A stretch of DNA of 64,000 nucleotides from assembly GCA_024276195.1 (NCBI GenBank), contig JAJRXR010000008.1, forward strand, positions 1 to 64,000, given 5' to 3'. The position numbers and the translations under genes are program-made. The notes beneath the pieces are model-generated. The model worked only from the letters and a program-made list of their open reading frames with translations, was not told the DNA's origin and searched no databases. This stretch comes from Planctomycetota bacterium. GTDB lineage: Bacteria > Planctomycetota > Phycisphaerae > Phycisphaerales > UBA1924. Positions 50,116 through 58,747 of the stretch are shown here, one piece after another (the stretch's first letter is position 1; each line of letters begins with the position of its first letter).

Positions 50116-50709
50116 ATGCCCGACACACAACCCCCATCCCGACGGCGCCCCTGGCTCGCGACGCCCCTGGCCAGCCTGGTTCTGGGCGCTGTGCTGCTGG
50201 CGGACGTGCTGACGCTCCCGGCGGAAACCGCGGTGGGCGGTTTTATCGCCGAGAAGCTGCGTCCCGAGGTCCACTGCGACGCGCCGCGGGCGCCGATGGC
50301 GTATTTGGTTCGTGAGGATGGCGCCCTGCGCCTGGCGGAGTTTGATGACCCGATAGCCCAGGCCTATCGCGCGGGCGAGAGCGACCCGGAGGTCTACCGG
50401 GCGATTCTCAACTGCGAGCCGGATATCACCCGCTCAGGATTCTGGGCGATCACCCGCGCGTCGTTTGACCATTCGATCCGGGTCCGCCGCCGGGTCGATG
50501 AGGCGTTGCCCAAGGCGGAACTGGCGACGGCCCGGGCGATGTTTGCGCCGTACGCCGTGGAGCGGGGCCTCAGCCCGGAGATGGGGCGCTACATGGCCCA
50601 GGGCGACGGGCGGGCGAGCCTGATCCGCTGGGACGGGTACCTGCGCAACATCGGGAGCTTGCTCGTCGCGATCGGGTTTGTGCTCTCACTGCGCTGGATC
50701 ATCAACTGA
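50116..50709 (+). CDS. Membrane protein of unknown function
   Basis: The ATG at 50116 begins a 197-residue protein with a first transmembrane helix (about residues 15-33, TPLASLVLGAVLLADVLTL), an external domain of about 130 residues with two cysteines, and a second helix at the C-terminus (NIGSLLVAIGFVLSLRWII). I recognise no family. It follows the zinc-ribbon membrane protein in the same orientation. The last 24 bases overlap the end of the convergent TVP38-family gene, where its own hydrophobic tail is encoded. Confidence 0.6.
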   Translation: MPDTQPPSRRRPWLATPLASLVLGAVLLADVLTLPAETAVGGFIAEKLRPEVHCDAPRAPMAYLVREDGALRLAEFDDPIAQAYRAGESDPEVYRAILNCEPDITRSGFWAITRASFDHSIRVRRRVDEALPKAELATARAMFAPYAVERGLSPEMGRYMAQGDGRASLIRWDGYLRNIGSLLVAIGFVLSLRWIIN

Positions 50710-51471
50710 GGCGTCGTCTGAGGCGTCGCCCGCCGGGACGCTGATTCTGGCCATGGCCCGGTTGGCGACCTGCGCGACGATGACCGCGACGACGATCATG
50801 CTCCCGATCCCTGCGGGCAGATACCACCAGGGCTTGTCGAACTTGTCCCAGCTCACCATGCCCGCGCCCATGAACGCATAGACCAATGTCCGCGGCGCCA
50901 TCCCCACCACCGTCCCCACCATGTACGCGCTCAGGGGTGTCTTCGTCGCGCACAGCGTCAGGTTCATGATGCTAAACGGCGAGTTGAACGGCGCCCGCAC
51001 CAGCGCCACGATCCCTGTTGTCCGAACCCAGCCCGCCCCGACCAGGGCGTCTCGAACCGCCCGGGCCTTGGCGTGGGACTCGATCTCGCGCTCGACGCGC
51101 TCGCCGGCGACGAGCTTGGTAATGGCGAACCCGATCAGGGCGGCGCCCGTGAACCCCGCCCAGGCCGCCCCAAACCCCCCCCACAGCCCGAAGGCGTACC
51201 CGCCGATGACCGCCTGCACCCAGGTGGGCAGCAGGCCCAGGCCCGCAGCGAGCATGAACGCCCCGATATAGATCGCCATGCCCTCGGGTGAGCCCTGGGC
51301 CGCGAGCCAGTCGGAAACCTCCTGGCGGAACACGACGAACAGAGTGACGCCCAGCACGCCCGGGAGGATCGCCCAGAGCACCCCAAGCACGGCTGCGGGG
51401 CCGAGGCGCTTCAGGACTGCACTGGTGCTCGTGTCGAGTGCTGGGCCTGTTGCGGTTGCGTCGTCGCTCAT
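50686..51471 (-). CDS. TVP38/TMEM64-family (SNARE-associated, DedA-like) membrane protein
   Basis: The ATG at 51471 gives a 261-residue protein. Five to six membrane helices are visible, starting with GPAAVLGVLWAILPGVLGVT, and the characteristic re-entrant segment occurs twice: FMLAAGLGLLPTWVQAVIGG and FGAAWAGFTGAALIGFAITK. The cytoplasmic loop with R(A/T)PFNSPFSIMNLTL is the diagnostic feature of TVP38/TMEM64 proteins. Members are lipid scramblase-like or transport proteins of the DedA superfamily; the substrate here is unknown. The acidic tail (DASDDASVDDPAQ) overlaps the end of the opposite gene by 24 bases. Confidence 0.85.
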   Translation of the reverse strand: MSDDATATGPALDTSTSAVLKRLGPAAVLGVLWAILPGVLGVTLFVVFRQEVSDWLAAQGSPEGMAIYIGAFMLAAGLGLLPTWVQAVIGGYAFGLWGGFGAAWAGFTGAALIGFAITKLVAGERVEREIESHAKARAVRDALVGAGWVRTTGIVALVRAPFNSPFSIMNLTLCATKTPLSAYMVGTVVGMAPRTLVYAFMGAGMVSWDKFDKPWWYLPAGIGSMIVVAVIVAQVANRAMARISVPAGDASDDASVDDPAQ

Positions 51472-51593
51472 GGGGCCAGCGTAGCCGCCGGGAGGCGGAG
51501 CGGCGGGGCCTACGATTCGCCCGTCCTGGCGCGTGCCCAGGGCGCATTTGGTTCCCGCCCGCGCGACAGCGCGGGTTGACGGAGATTCTCGCG

Positions 51594-52523
51594 ATGATCC
51601 CAAAGCCACCCCCGCGCGAAGGTTCGCTCGGATTTTTGCTGCTGCCCCCGTACCGCGTCCAAGGCTTCTCGGTCGCCGGCGAGGCGACCTCGATTCATAT
51701 TCCTGAGCTCGACATCGTCTTCGACATGGGCCTGTGCCCGCGTCCGGCACTGGCCGCGAAGTTCTGCGCCGTCACCCACGGTCACATGGACCACATCGGC
51801 GCGCTGGCGTACTGGTGCTCGCAGCGCAACTTCCAGGGCATGGGTCCGGGCACGATCATCTGCGACGCGCGCATCGAGGACGACATCCGAAACATGATGA
51901 GCGGGTTTGTCGATCTCGAACGCCAGAAAACGCCGTACGAGCTGCTCACCATCGAGCCCGACCAAGAGATCGAGATCAAGAACAACACGGTTCTGCGCGC
52001 GTACAACACCGAGCACACCTGCCCGTCGCTCGGGTACTCGATCATCGAGAAGCGGACCAAGCTGCGCGACGAGTTCAACGGGTTTCCGCAGGAAAAACTG
52101 CGTGAGATCAAGGAACGGGGCGAGGAGATCACGCGCTCGTTCGAGGTGCCACTGGTCACGTTCACGGGCGACACGCTGCCCGGGGCGCACCTGCTGCGTG
52201 ACGACGTGCGCACCGCCAAGATCATCATCGGCGAGTGTACGTTTTTCGAGCCGGAGCACCGCTCGCGCGCCAAGATCGGCAAGCACCTGCACATCGACGA
52301 CATCGCCGAGTGGTTGCGTGTGGTCGAGTGCGAGCACATGGTTCTTGTGCACGTGTCGCGGCGCACGCACGTCGGGTTTGCCCACAAGCAGCTCAGCGAG
52401 CTTGTGGGCGAAAAGCTCGCGTCCAAGGTGCATCTGCTGATGGACCACCGGGCCAACCGCCAGCGGTACGAGCGCCAGGCCGAGGAGGCCGAGCGCCGCG
52501 AGCGCGAGTTGGCGCAGCGTTGA
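51594..52523 (+). CDS. Metallo-beta-lactamase-fold hydrolase, RNase Z-like
   Basis: The ATG at 51594 has GGAG at proper distance. The 309-residue protein carries the metal motif THGHMDHIG (HxHxDH, about residues 61-69), then AYNTEHTCPSLGYSI with a further histidine, and TGDTLPGAHLL and VHVSRRTHVGFAHKQLS with further ligands. The GFSVAGEATSIHIPELDIVFDMG start is typical of the tRNase Z/arylsulfatase-like branch. It may be a phosphodiesterase or 3'-tRNA processing relative; the exosite arm of true RNase Z is not evident, so the substrate is open. The C-terminus is a charged helix rich in Glu and Arg. dnaA lies 234 bases downstream in the same direction but has its own promoter. Confidence 0.82.
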   Translation: MIPKPPPREGSLGFLLLPPYRVQGFSVAGEATSIHIPELDIVFDMGLCPRPALAAKFCAVTHGHMDHIGALAYWCSQRNFQGMGPGTIICDARIEDDIRNMMSGFVDLERQKTPYELLTIEPDQEIEIKNNTVLRAYNTEHTCPSLGYSIIEKRTKLRDEFNGFPQEKLREIKERGEEITRSFEVPLVTFTGDTLPGAHLLRDDVRTAKIIIGECTFFEPEHRSRAKIGKHLHIDDIAEWLRVVECEHMVLVHVSRRTHVGFAHKQLSELVGEKLASKVHLLMDHRANRQRYERQAEEAERRERELAQR

Positions 52524-52581
52524 TGAGCGCCGTGCCGACAGGTGTTTGCGCGTGCCCTGCGCCGCAATTGATTTTCGGTAG

Positions 52582-52610
52582 TTGACACCGACCCCAAGGA
52601 CGATTACGTT
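52582..52610 (+). promoter_or_regulatory. dnaA promoter
   Basis: A perfect -35 box TTGACA (52582-52587), a 17-base spacer and TACGTT (52605-52610) lie about 147 bases before the dnaA ATG, giving a long leader. No full DnaA box is seen next to it, so autoregulation is not obvious. Confidence 0.72.
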
Positions 52611-52757
52611 TGCACGGTTGCTGTCCGAATCTCGCGATCGCCTTGGGAGGCTCTCGCGGGGGGAAAGGCGGCATGGCAGTGAGTGGTTGGGTTGTGTGAA
52701 CCGGCAGGGGCGATCCGCACGCGGCGTCGCCCCATCAGACAATGAGGCTGTGTTGCT

Positions 52758-54197
52758 ATGGGCGACCCCGATCGCAAGATCTGGGATGATGTTCTTGCGT
52801 ACCTGCGGTCGAGCCACCCGGTGGTTTGCAGGCAGTGGTTTCGCGAGCTTGAACCCCTGGGCATTGCGTCCGGGGCCTTTGGTGTCCGCGCCCACTCCGC
52901 ATTGCACCAGAACTACCTGCGCCGCGAGTGCTTAGCCGCGTTCAACGATGCCGTTCGCTCGGCGACCGGGCAGCTCATCGGCGTCCGCTTCCTTGGCCCC
53001 GAGGACGACGCCTCCGTGTTCGAGCGGAGCCGGGCCAAGCCCTCAAAATCACGCTCAAAGTCCAAACTCAAGACGCCGGCCCCGACCCCACCCCCCACCC
53101 GTGGGGAGGGTGAAACCACGGTGTTCAGCGAGTCGATCCCGTCCGACTTTCCCGACACGCTGCCGATCAACCCTGATTTCGGGTTCGAGACGTTCGTGAT
53201 CGGTCCCAACAACGAGTTTGCCCAGGCGGCCGCGGTTGCCGTCAGCGCCAGCCCGGGTCGCTCGTACAACCCGCTGTTCGTCCACGGCGACGTAGGGATG
53301 GGCAAGACGCACCTGATTCAGGCGGTCTGCCTGCGTGTCAAGCAGGCCCGTCCGGACGCGACGGTCGTTTATATCTCGTGCGACGGGTTCATGAGCCAGT
53401 TCATGGGCGCGGTCAAAGACGGCTCGATGAGCGAATTCCGAAACCGTTTCCGCAACGTCGATCTGCTCGTCATCGACGACATCCAGTTCCTGGCCAAGCG
53501 CGACAGGACGCAGGAAGAGTTCTTCCACACGTTCAACAGCCTGTACCAGAACAACCGCCAGATCATCCTCAGCTCGGACGCGCCGCCCGAGGAGATCGCG
53601 CATCTCGAGCAGCGCCTCGTCAGCCGCTTCAAGTGGGGCCTGGTCGCGAACATCCAGGCGCCCTCGTACGAGACGCGCGTCGAGATCATGCGCTCCAAGG
53701 CGGAGCTGCGCGGCATCAAGCTCGACGAGCAGGTCGCCTGCTACGTCGCCCAGCACGTGGACACCAACATCCGCGAGCTCGAGGGCGCCATCACGATGAT
53801 GCAGATGCAGGCGAGCGTCAGCGGGCGCGAGATCAACCTCGAACTCGCCCAGGACGTGCTCGCCGGGCTCGGCGCCGCCCCGGCCGCCGACGGACCCACC
53901 ATCGAATCCATCATCCACACCGTCAGCGAGTTCTACTCCGTGCGCAAGGCCGACCTGCTGGGCAAACGCCGGCACAAGTCCATCTCCCTGCCCAGGCAGG
54001 TCTCGATGTACCTCGCGCGTGAGCACACGCGCCACTCGCTCGAGGAGATCGGCGCCCACTTCGGCGGCCGCGATCACACCACGGTCATGCACGCCGTGCG
54101 CACCGTCAAGGCCCGCAAAACCGGCGACACCGACTTCGACGCGGTGGTCCGCACGCTCGAGCAGAAGGTCCGCCGACGCCGACCCGGGCGCGACTGA
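52758..54197 (+). CDS. dnaA: Chromosomal replication initiator protein DnaA
   Basis: The 479-residue protein has all four DnaA domains. Domain I (1-90) mediates protein contacts. A Lys/Pro-rich linker (91-120, KPSKSRSKSKLKTPAPTP) follows. The AAA+ domain III has Walker A GDVGMGKT (177-184), Walker B VIDDIQF (238-244) and the initiator-specific motif region. Domain IV carries the signature GGRDHTTVMHA (436-446) that reads DnaA boxes. It binds the origin and opens the DNA strands. The ATG at 52758 follows GAGG at a rather long distance. The adjacent 486-base region downstream contains DnaA boxes. The gene is not followed by dnaN. Confidence 0.97.
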   Translation: MGDPDRKIWDDVLAYLRSSHPVVCRQWFRELEPLGIASGAFGVRAHSALHQNYLRRECLAAFNDAVRSATGQLIGVRFLGPEDDASVFERSRAKPSKSRSKSKLKTPAPTPPPTRGEGETTVFSESIPSDFPDTLPINPDFGFETFVIGPNNEFAQAAAVAVSASPGRSYNPLFVHGDVGMGKTHLIQAVCLRVKQARPDATVVYISCDGFMSQFMGAVKDGSMSEFRNRFRNVDLLVIDDIQFLAKRDRTQEEFFHTFNSLYQNNRQIILSSDAPPEEIAHLEQRLVSRFKWGLVANIQAPSYETRVEIMRSKAELRGIKLDEQVACYVAQHVDTNIRELEGAITMMQMQASVSGREINLELAQDVLAGLGAAPAADGPTIESIIHTVSEFYSVRKADLLGKRRHKSISLPRQVSMYLAREHTRHSLEEIGAHFGGRDHTTVMHAVRTVKARKTGDTDFDAVVRTLEQKVRRRRPGRD

Positions 54198-54229
54198 ACC
54201 CGCCTGCACCGACTCTCCCAGCCCCAATC

Positions 54230-54680
54230 TCCCCAGCACAAAGAGGCGCCCGCGCCATGCGCCGAAGTTGCGCTGACTCCCGGGCATTCTGTGCCGCACC
54301 GCCGTGTGGATAACTCGTGCAGAAGCGCTCGGTGTTCGGCGCTTGGACGCCGCAGGTTCGTACCCGAGAAACAGCGCACGATCTCGCCAGGATCGGGCCG
54401 CTCATCCGCAGACGCTTGAGCGCTCTGAGCGACAGAGAACTGACAGGTTTGGTGGCGCCGCTGGTTGGTCTAACACCTTGCGGCACAGCGACTACCCGCA
54501 GCAGTGGGGTGCGTATCCACAAGCGACAGGCTCAATTCCTATGGAAGAAGAGTCTTCTCTCTCTATCAGGAGAAAGAGAAAGACAACAGACGCCTCTGTC
54601 GCTTCGTTCTGGAGGGTGTTCGGGCGACGGCGGAGCATTGTGGATGAACCCGTGGACAAAGGGCGTTCGGGCGGGGGTCG
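54230..54680. other. Probable origin of replication (oriC)
   Basis: This non-coding region lies between dnaA and the convergent mutM. It has a perfect DnaA box (TGTGGATAA, 54305-54313, i.e. TTATCCACA on the minus strand). One-mismatch boxes are GTATCCACA (54513-54521) and TGTGGATGA (54639-54647), and a poorer one is CGTGGACAA (54651-54659). Between the second and third boxes lies an AT-rich purine/pyrimidine-skewed stretch (about 54533-54590, with runs of TCTCT and AGAAAGAG) that could be the unwinding element. No ORF or RNA gene is convincing here. dnaA-adjacent boxes plus an AT-rich stretch in a high-GC genome are the usual oriC picture. Confidence 0.7.
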
Positions 54681-54684
54681 CTGG

Positions 54685-55557
54685 CTACCGCTGGCAGGCC
54701 GGGCAAGAGACGGTGGTGCGCTGGGCGAGCTGCTCGCTGATGAGCAGGGCGTGGCATCGGGGGCAGGGCTGACCAGCCCGCCCGTAGACCTTGTGGGCGA
54801 GCTGAAAGGAGCCCGGGTCGCCGTCGGGGGTGCGGTGGTCGCGCAGGCTCGAGCCGCCGGCCTTGATCGCTCGCCTGAGAATCGACCGGATCTCGCGTGC
54901 GAGTGCCGTCGCCTCGGCGTTGGTGACCGCGTCGCAGGGGCGCCCCGGGGATATGCCCGCAGCAAAGAGGGCTTCATCGGCGTAGATGTTGCCCACGCCC
55001 GCGATCCGGGCTTGGTCGAGCAGGGCGCCCTTCACGGGGCGCCTGACGCCCGCGAGGGCCTCGCGGAGCTGACGGGCGCTCAGCGAGAGCCCGTCAGGCC
55101 CGAGGGCGTTCCAGCGGGCGCTGAGCAGGGCCTGGACGCTTGGGAAGGACCAGAGCCCGCCGAAGCGCCGTGGGTCTCGGAAGATGAGGCGGACCCCGTC
55201 GTCAAACGTCCAATCGGCGTGGGTGTGCGTGAGGCTCTGGGAACGCGGTTTCGGGCTCGTGAGCAGGAGCTGGCCGCTCATCCCGAGATGGATGCACAGA
55301 ACCCTGGCGTTGTCGGCGACGATCGCGAGCTGCTTGCCATGCCTGAGTGTGCGCACAACGACAGCTCCCTCGAGCAGGTCGGCACGCCGGACGCGCTTGG
55401 GCGTGCTCTCGCCGCACGATCGGGAGAAGCCGCCCGGCGGGTCGCCCGGCATCACGAGCATGTCGCGCCGATGCAGACGGGCGCGGGTGATGGTCCGCCC
55501 GACAAGGCGCCCGTCAAGGGCGAGGCGGATCGTCTCGACCTCGGGCAGCTCGGGCAT
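54685..55557 (-). CDS. mutM: Formamidopyrimidine-DNA glycosylase
   Basis: The ATG at 55557 gives the required N-terminus MPELPEVE, where Pro2 is the catalytic nucleophile and Glu3 assists. Lys75 (RHGKQLAIV) matches the phosphate-binding lysine, GMSGQLLL and the H2TH region (LLDQARIAGVGNIYADEALF) follow, and a C4 zinc finger closes the 290-residue protein (Cys265, Cys268, Cys285, Cys288). It removes 8-oxoguanine and formamidopyrimidines. The start overlaps the tadA stop (TGATG on the coding strand), so the two are translationally coupled. The 3' end borders oriC. Confidence 0.95.
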   Translation of the reverse strand: MPELPEVETIRLALDGRLVGRTITRARLHRRDMLVMPGDPPGGFSRSCGESTPKRVRRADLLEGAVVVRTLRHGKQLAIVADNARVLCIHLGMSGQLLLTSPKPRSQSLTHTHADWTFDDGVRLIFRDPRRFGGLWSFPSVQALLSARWNALGPDGLSLSARQLREALAGVRRPVKGALLDQARIAGVGNIYADEALFAAGISPGRPCDAVTNAEATALAREIRSILRRAIKAGGSSLRDHRTPDGDPGSFQLAHKVYGRAGQPCPRCHALLISEQLAQRTTVSCPACQR

Positions 55558-56060
55558 CAGGCGGACCCCGGACCGTCGCCAGCGCTCGCGCGGAGCGAAC
55601 GAAAGAACACGCGCAGGCGCTCGGCGGATTCCTGCGCCATCACACCCGGGATCACCTCGCACCGGTGGTTTAGGCGGTCGTCTTCGAGGATGGTGAACAG
55701 CGTTCGGACGGCGCCCGCCTTCGGATCGGCGGCGCCGAACACGACGCGCCCGAGGCGCGCGTTGACGATCAACCCCGCGCACATCGGGCACGGCTCGAGC
55801 GTGACGCACAGCGTGCAGCTGTTCAGGCGCCAGTCGCCGATTGCGCGGGCTGCGGTGCAGACGGCGATGTGCTCGGCGTGGGCGCTCGGGTCCCGGTCGG
55901 TCTGACGCCGGTTGTGCCCCTCGCCCAGGACGGCGCCGGTTGCGGTCTCATACACCACAGCGCCGACGGGGGTTTCGCTCATCGCGCTGGCCTTGTCGGC
56001 AAGCTCGAGCGCCCGGCGCATCATCGTCAGGTCGGTTTCGCTGGCGGGATCGTCGGTCAT
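55557..56060 (-). CDS. tadA: tRNA-specific adenosine deaminase (wobble A34 to I)
   Basis: The 167-residue zinc deaminase has the signature HAE (His61, Glu63, in PSAHAEHIAV) and PCPMC (Cys91, Cys94), flanked by TPVGAVVYE and GEGHNRRQ. The later block AGLIVNARLGRVVFGAADPKAG is typical of TadA. It deaminates the wobble adenosine of tRNA-Arg(ACG). Its ATG overlaps the tatC stop (ATGA), and its stop overlaps the mutM start. A related guanine deaminase function is less likely given these motifs. Confidence 0.93.
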   Translation of the reverse strand: MTDDPASETDLTMMRRALELADKASAMSETPVGAVVYETATGAVLGEGHNRRQTDRDPSAHAEHIAVCTAARAIGDWRLNSCTLCVTLEPCPMCAGLIVNARLGRVVFGAADPKAGAVRTLFTILEDDRLNHRCEVIPGVMAQESAERLRVFFRSLRASAGDGPGSA

Positions 56061-57106
56061 GACGCGCTCTCGTCGGGCGCGGCGACGGGCGGTTCGCCCG
56101 CGGGCCAGACCCGCAGCAGCAGCATGCCCAGCTCGAAGAGCAGGTACAGCGGGATCGCGAGCAGGACCATGCTCAGCGGATCGGCGGGGGTGAGCAGAGC
56201 CCCGGCCAGCGCGCACGCGCCGATGGCGTGGCGGCGGTACTTGGCGAGCGTCTGGCGTGTGACAATGCCCGCCCAGCCGAGCAGCAGGACCACCACGGGC
56301 ATCTGGAACCCGATGCCGAACGCCAAGCCCATGTTCAGCAGCATGCGGATGTACTCGGAGATTTTGTACTGCTGGCTGATGCCGGCGCCGCGGGTCATCT
56401 CGGTCCCGAGGATGGTGGGCACGCCGTCGGCGCCGATGTCGAGGCAGACGCGCAGCTGGAGCAGCTCTGAGTTGATCCACATGGCGCCAGCTTCAATCTC
56501 GCTCGCGGGTGGGTCGCTCGCAAGGATGGGGATGGAGTTGAGGGTGACGCCCTCTGGCAGGGGGGCGGTGTGGATGTCGGGGGCGCCGATCTTGGAGCCA
56601 AAGCCGATGAAGAAGGCGAGGATGACGGGCAGGATGACCCAGTAGAGGAACGCGATGCTGGAGGCGGTGAGCATCGTCGAGAGCGGGCCGAGGCGGTAGA
56701 AGAACTTGCGTTCGGAGGCGTAGAGCCCGGGCGAGACGAAGAGCCAGAGCTGGTAGAGGATCCAGGGGCTGCCGACGAGGACGGTGAGGATGACGGCGAC
56801 GTGAACGACGGAGCCGAAGGTCTCGAACGGGGCGGTTGCAAGGAGCGTGGTGGACTGGCCCCCGGCGCGGAGCTGCGCGCGGGCGGGCTCGATGAGAATG
56901 TTGATGATCGGGCGCCCGAAGGAGAAGGCGACGATGAAGAGCGGGACGATGCCGACGATGGACCAGATGAGTCGTCGGCGGAGCTCTTCGAGATGATCGC
57001 CGAAGGACATCAGCGCAAAGTCATCTGGGAGTTCGCGTCCCGGGAGCGAGGGCGCCTTGGGCGGGGCTGGGGGCGGGGTCGGGATGTGATCGGGGTCGGC
57101 GGTCAC
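56057..57106 (-). CDS. tatC: Sec-independent protein translocase TatC
   Basis: The 349-residue protein carries the TatC signature (SFGDHLEELRRRLIWSIVG, and the periplasmic SPWILYQLWLFVSPGLYASE with FFYRLGP). Six transmembrane helices are visible, including the final ones (GFQMPVVVLLLGWAGIVTRQ, GALLTPADPLSMVLLAIPLY). The loop between helices 3 and 4 is longer than usual, about 70 residues with ILASDPPASEIEAGAMW. A Pro-rich N-terminal tail of 30 residues precedes the first helix. TatC recognises twin-arginine signals. It overlaps tadA by four bases, and all three genes of the tatC-tadA-mutM operon are coupled. Confidence 0.95.
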   Translation of the reverse strand: MTADPDHIPTPPPAPPKAPSLPGRELPDDFALMSFGDHLEELRRRLIWSIVGIVPLFIVAFSFGRPIINILIEPARAQLRAGGQSTTLLATAPFETFGSVVHVAVILTVLVGSPWILYQLWLFVSPGLYASERKFFYRLGPLSTMLTASSIAFLYWVILPVILAFFIGFGSKIGAPDIHTAPLPEGVTLNSIPILASDPPASEIEAGAMWINSELLQLRVCLDIGADGVPTILGTEMTRGAGISQQYKISEYIRMLLNMGLAFGIGFQMPVVVLLLGWAGIVTRQTLAKYRRHAIGACALAGALLTPADPLSMVLLAIPLYLLFELGMLLLRVWPAGEPPVAAPDESAS

Positions 57107-57288
57107 GTCGTGGTGGTCTCTGGGCCAAGCCGGCGCGAGAGCATAGGGGTTCCGGGCGTGGGTCAGGGGCGGCTGTGTGTGTGTTCTGGGACGATCTGGG
57201 GCAGAGATTTGGACTAGAGATCCGGGCGTATCTGGGAGAATGTGACGGGCGGGCGCCCGGGGCGCATCGGAGTGTGCGGGAGGGTCTG

Positions 57289-57903
57289 TTGGACGAAGCG
57301 GAACACGCCTCGGACGAGCACGACGTGACCAGCGCGATTGCTGGCGATCGTGATGCGCTGCGCCGCCTCTGGCAGGAGCACCGACGATGGGTCGCTGCGA
57401 TTCTCATCGCGTACAAGCCCCGCGAGAGCGAGGTCGAGGATCTGCTCCAGACGGTGGCGCTGCAGGTGGTCCGCAAGATCAGCGGGCTGCGCGAATCGGC
57501 GGCGTTCCGCCCCTGGCTGCGGACCATCGCGATCAACACGGCCCGGGGCGAGGGGCGGAAGGTGACGCGGCGCGGGCCGATGCTCCGCCTCACGGGCGAG
57601 ACAGAGGGCGCCCCGAGCGGTCCTGGCGTGGACGGGCGCGACGAGGCGAGCCGGGTGATGGAGCTGGCGCGCGAGCTGCCCGAGGGCTACCGCGAGCCGC
57701 TGCTGATGCGCTGCGCCCGAGGCATGAGCTACCGACAGATCGGCGCGATCCTGGACCTGCCCGAGACAACGGTAGAGACACGGATCGCGCGCGGGCGGCG
57801 GATGCTGCGCGAGCTGGTGGGCGAGTCAGCCCCTGCGGAGGGGGCGGGGGCTGGCCCGCGCAAGGCAGGACGGCGCCCGGGGCGCTGGTCCGTGGTGGTG
57901 TAG
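57289..57903 (+). CDS. RNA polymerase ECF sigma factor
   Basis: The TTG at 57289 follows GGAGGG; a GTG at 57274 is an alternative. The 204-residue protein has region 2 (AGDRDALRRLWQEHRRWVAA, VEDLLQTVALQVVRKISGL, FRPWLRTIAINTARGEGRK) and region 4 (LPEGYREPLLMRCARGMSYR, then QIGAILDLPETTVETRIARG). Between them is a variable linker. A Pro/Arg-rich tail of about 25 residues follows. It would direct polymerase to a set of stress or envelope genes. The next gene encodes a membrane protein with the size and helix position of an anti-sigma factor, and the third a PDZ protein. Confidence 0.9.
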   Translation: MDEAEHASDEHDVTSAIAGDRDALRRLWQEHRRWVAAILIAYKPRESEVEDLLQTVALQVVRKISGLRESAAFRPWLRTIAINTARGEGRKVTRRGPMLRLTGETEGAPSGPGVDGRDEASRVMELARELPEGYREPLLMRCARGMSYRQIGAILDLPETTVETRIARGRRMLRELVGESAPAEGAGAGPRKAGRRPGRWSVVV

Positions 57904-57945
57904 AGGCGGTGCTGTGGTGGTGATCTTTACGACGGAGGCGCTCCG

Positions 57946-58635
57946 ATGAGCGATGAGACAAACAACCCCGAGACCCGCGCGATCGAGGGCGGGGCGATCG
58001 ACGACAGCGAGATGCGGCGCGAGATCCTCATCGGGCGCGCGATCGACGGCGAGGCCTCGCCCGACGACTGGGACGCGCTGCGCGCCCTCGCCGAGCAGGA
58101 CCCGGCGATCTGGAACGATCTGAACGCGGCCCAGCGTCAGCAGGAGCTGCTGTGCGCGGGCGTGAGCCGGGCGTGCGCGATTGCTGACGAGATCGAGATT
58201 GACGACGCGCTCGTGAACCCGGAGCCGATGGTCAGGCGCCTGCGCCTGGTCGGGGCCTGGGGCGGGTGGGCCGCGGCGGCGGGGCTGGCGCTGTTCTGGG
58301 CGCTGGGGATCAACCCGCTGGAGGCGAACACGGGCGGGCCGGTCGCCAGTGCGATCCCCGTGGGCGGCGGTGTGATCGAACCCGACGACGCCCTGCGCCA
58401 ATATATCCAGAGCGGGCAGGAAGCCGGGCGGGTGATCCGCGAGGTACCCAACTGGGTGGTGGTCCGCGCCGAGCCGATCGACGGCGGGCGCCAGGTCGAG
58501 GTGCTGTACCTCCGTCAGATCCTTGAACGCCGGATCGTTGACCAGGTCTACCGCGAGAGCATGGACGAGTTCGGCAACCCGCTGGCCGAGCCCGTGCGCC
58601 TCGAGGCGGACACAGACGCCGGCTCGATCTGGTGA
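57946..58635 (+). CDS. Putative anti-sigma factor, single-pass membrane protein
   Basis: The ATG at 57946 follows GGAGG with correct spacing. The 229-residue protein has a cytoplasmic N-terminus (residues 1-100) with REILIGRAIDGEASPDDWDA, a helical pattern like the sigma-binding regions of anti-sigma factors. One transmembrane helix (LVGAWGGWAAAAGLALFWAL, about 103-122) and a periplasmic domain of about 100 residues follow. It is 42 bases after the ECF sigma gene. No zinc-binding HxxxCxxC motif is present, so it is not a ZAS-type factor. The assignment rests on gene order, size and topology. Confidence 0.7.
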   Translation: MSDETNNPETRAIEGGAIDDSEMRREILIGRAIDGEASPDDWDALRALAEQDPAIWNDLNAAQRQQELLCAGVSRACAIADEIEIDDALVNPEPMVRRLRLVGAWGGWAAAAGLALFWALGINPLEANTGGPVASAIPVGGGVIEPDDALRQYIQSGQEAGRVIREVPNWVVVRAEPIDGGRQVEVLYLRQILERRIVDQVYRESMDEFGNPLAEPVRLEADTDAGSIW

Positions 58636-58747
58636 CGGGCGGGCGGCGCCGGCGCATCCTGGTGATGAACCCCGCCCGGGCGGGGAGCGAAAATCGACAC
58701 AGAACGAACGGACACACAGCCAACAGGCTCCCACAGGAGAAGTTCCG

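Noticed and set aside
54304..55905. Plus-strand open frame beginning in the oriC region and running across mutM
   Set aside because: It covers DnaA boxes and lies opposite the well-defined mutM and tadA genes; no domain is visible.
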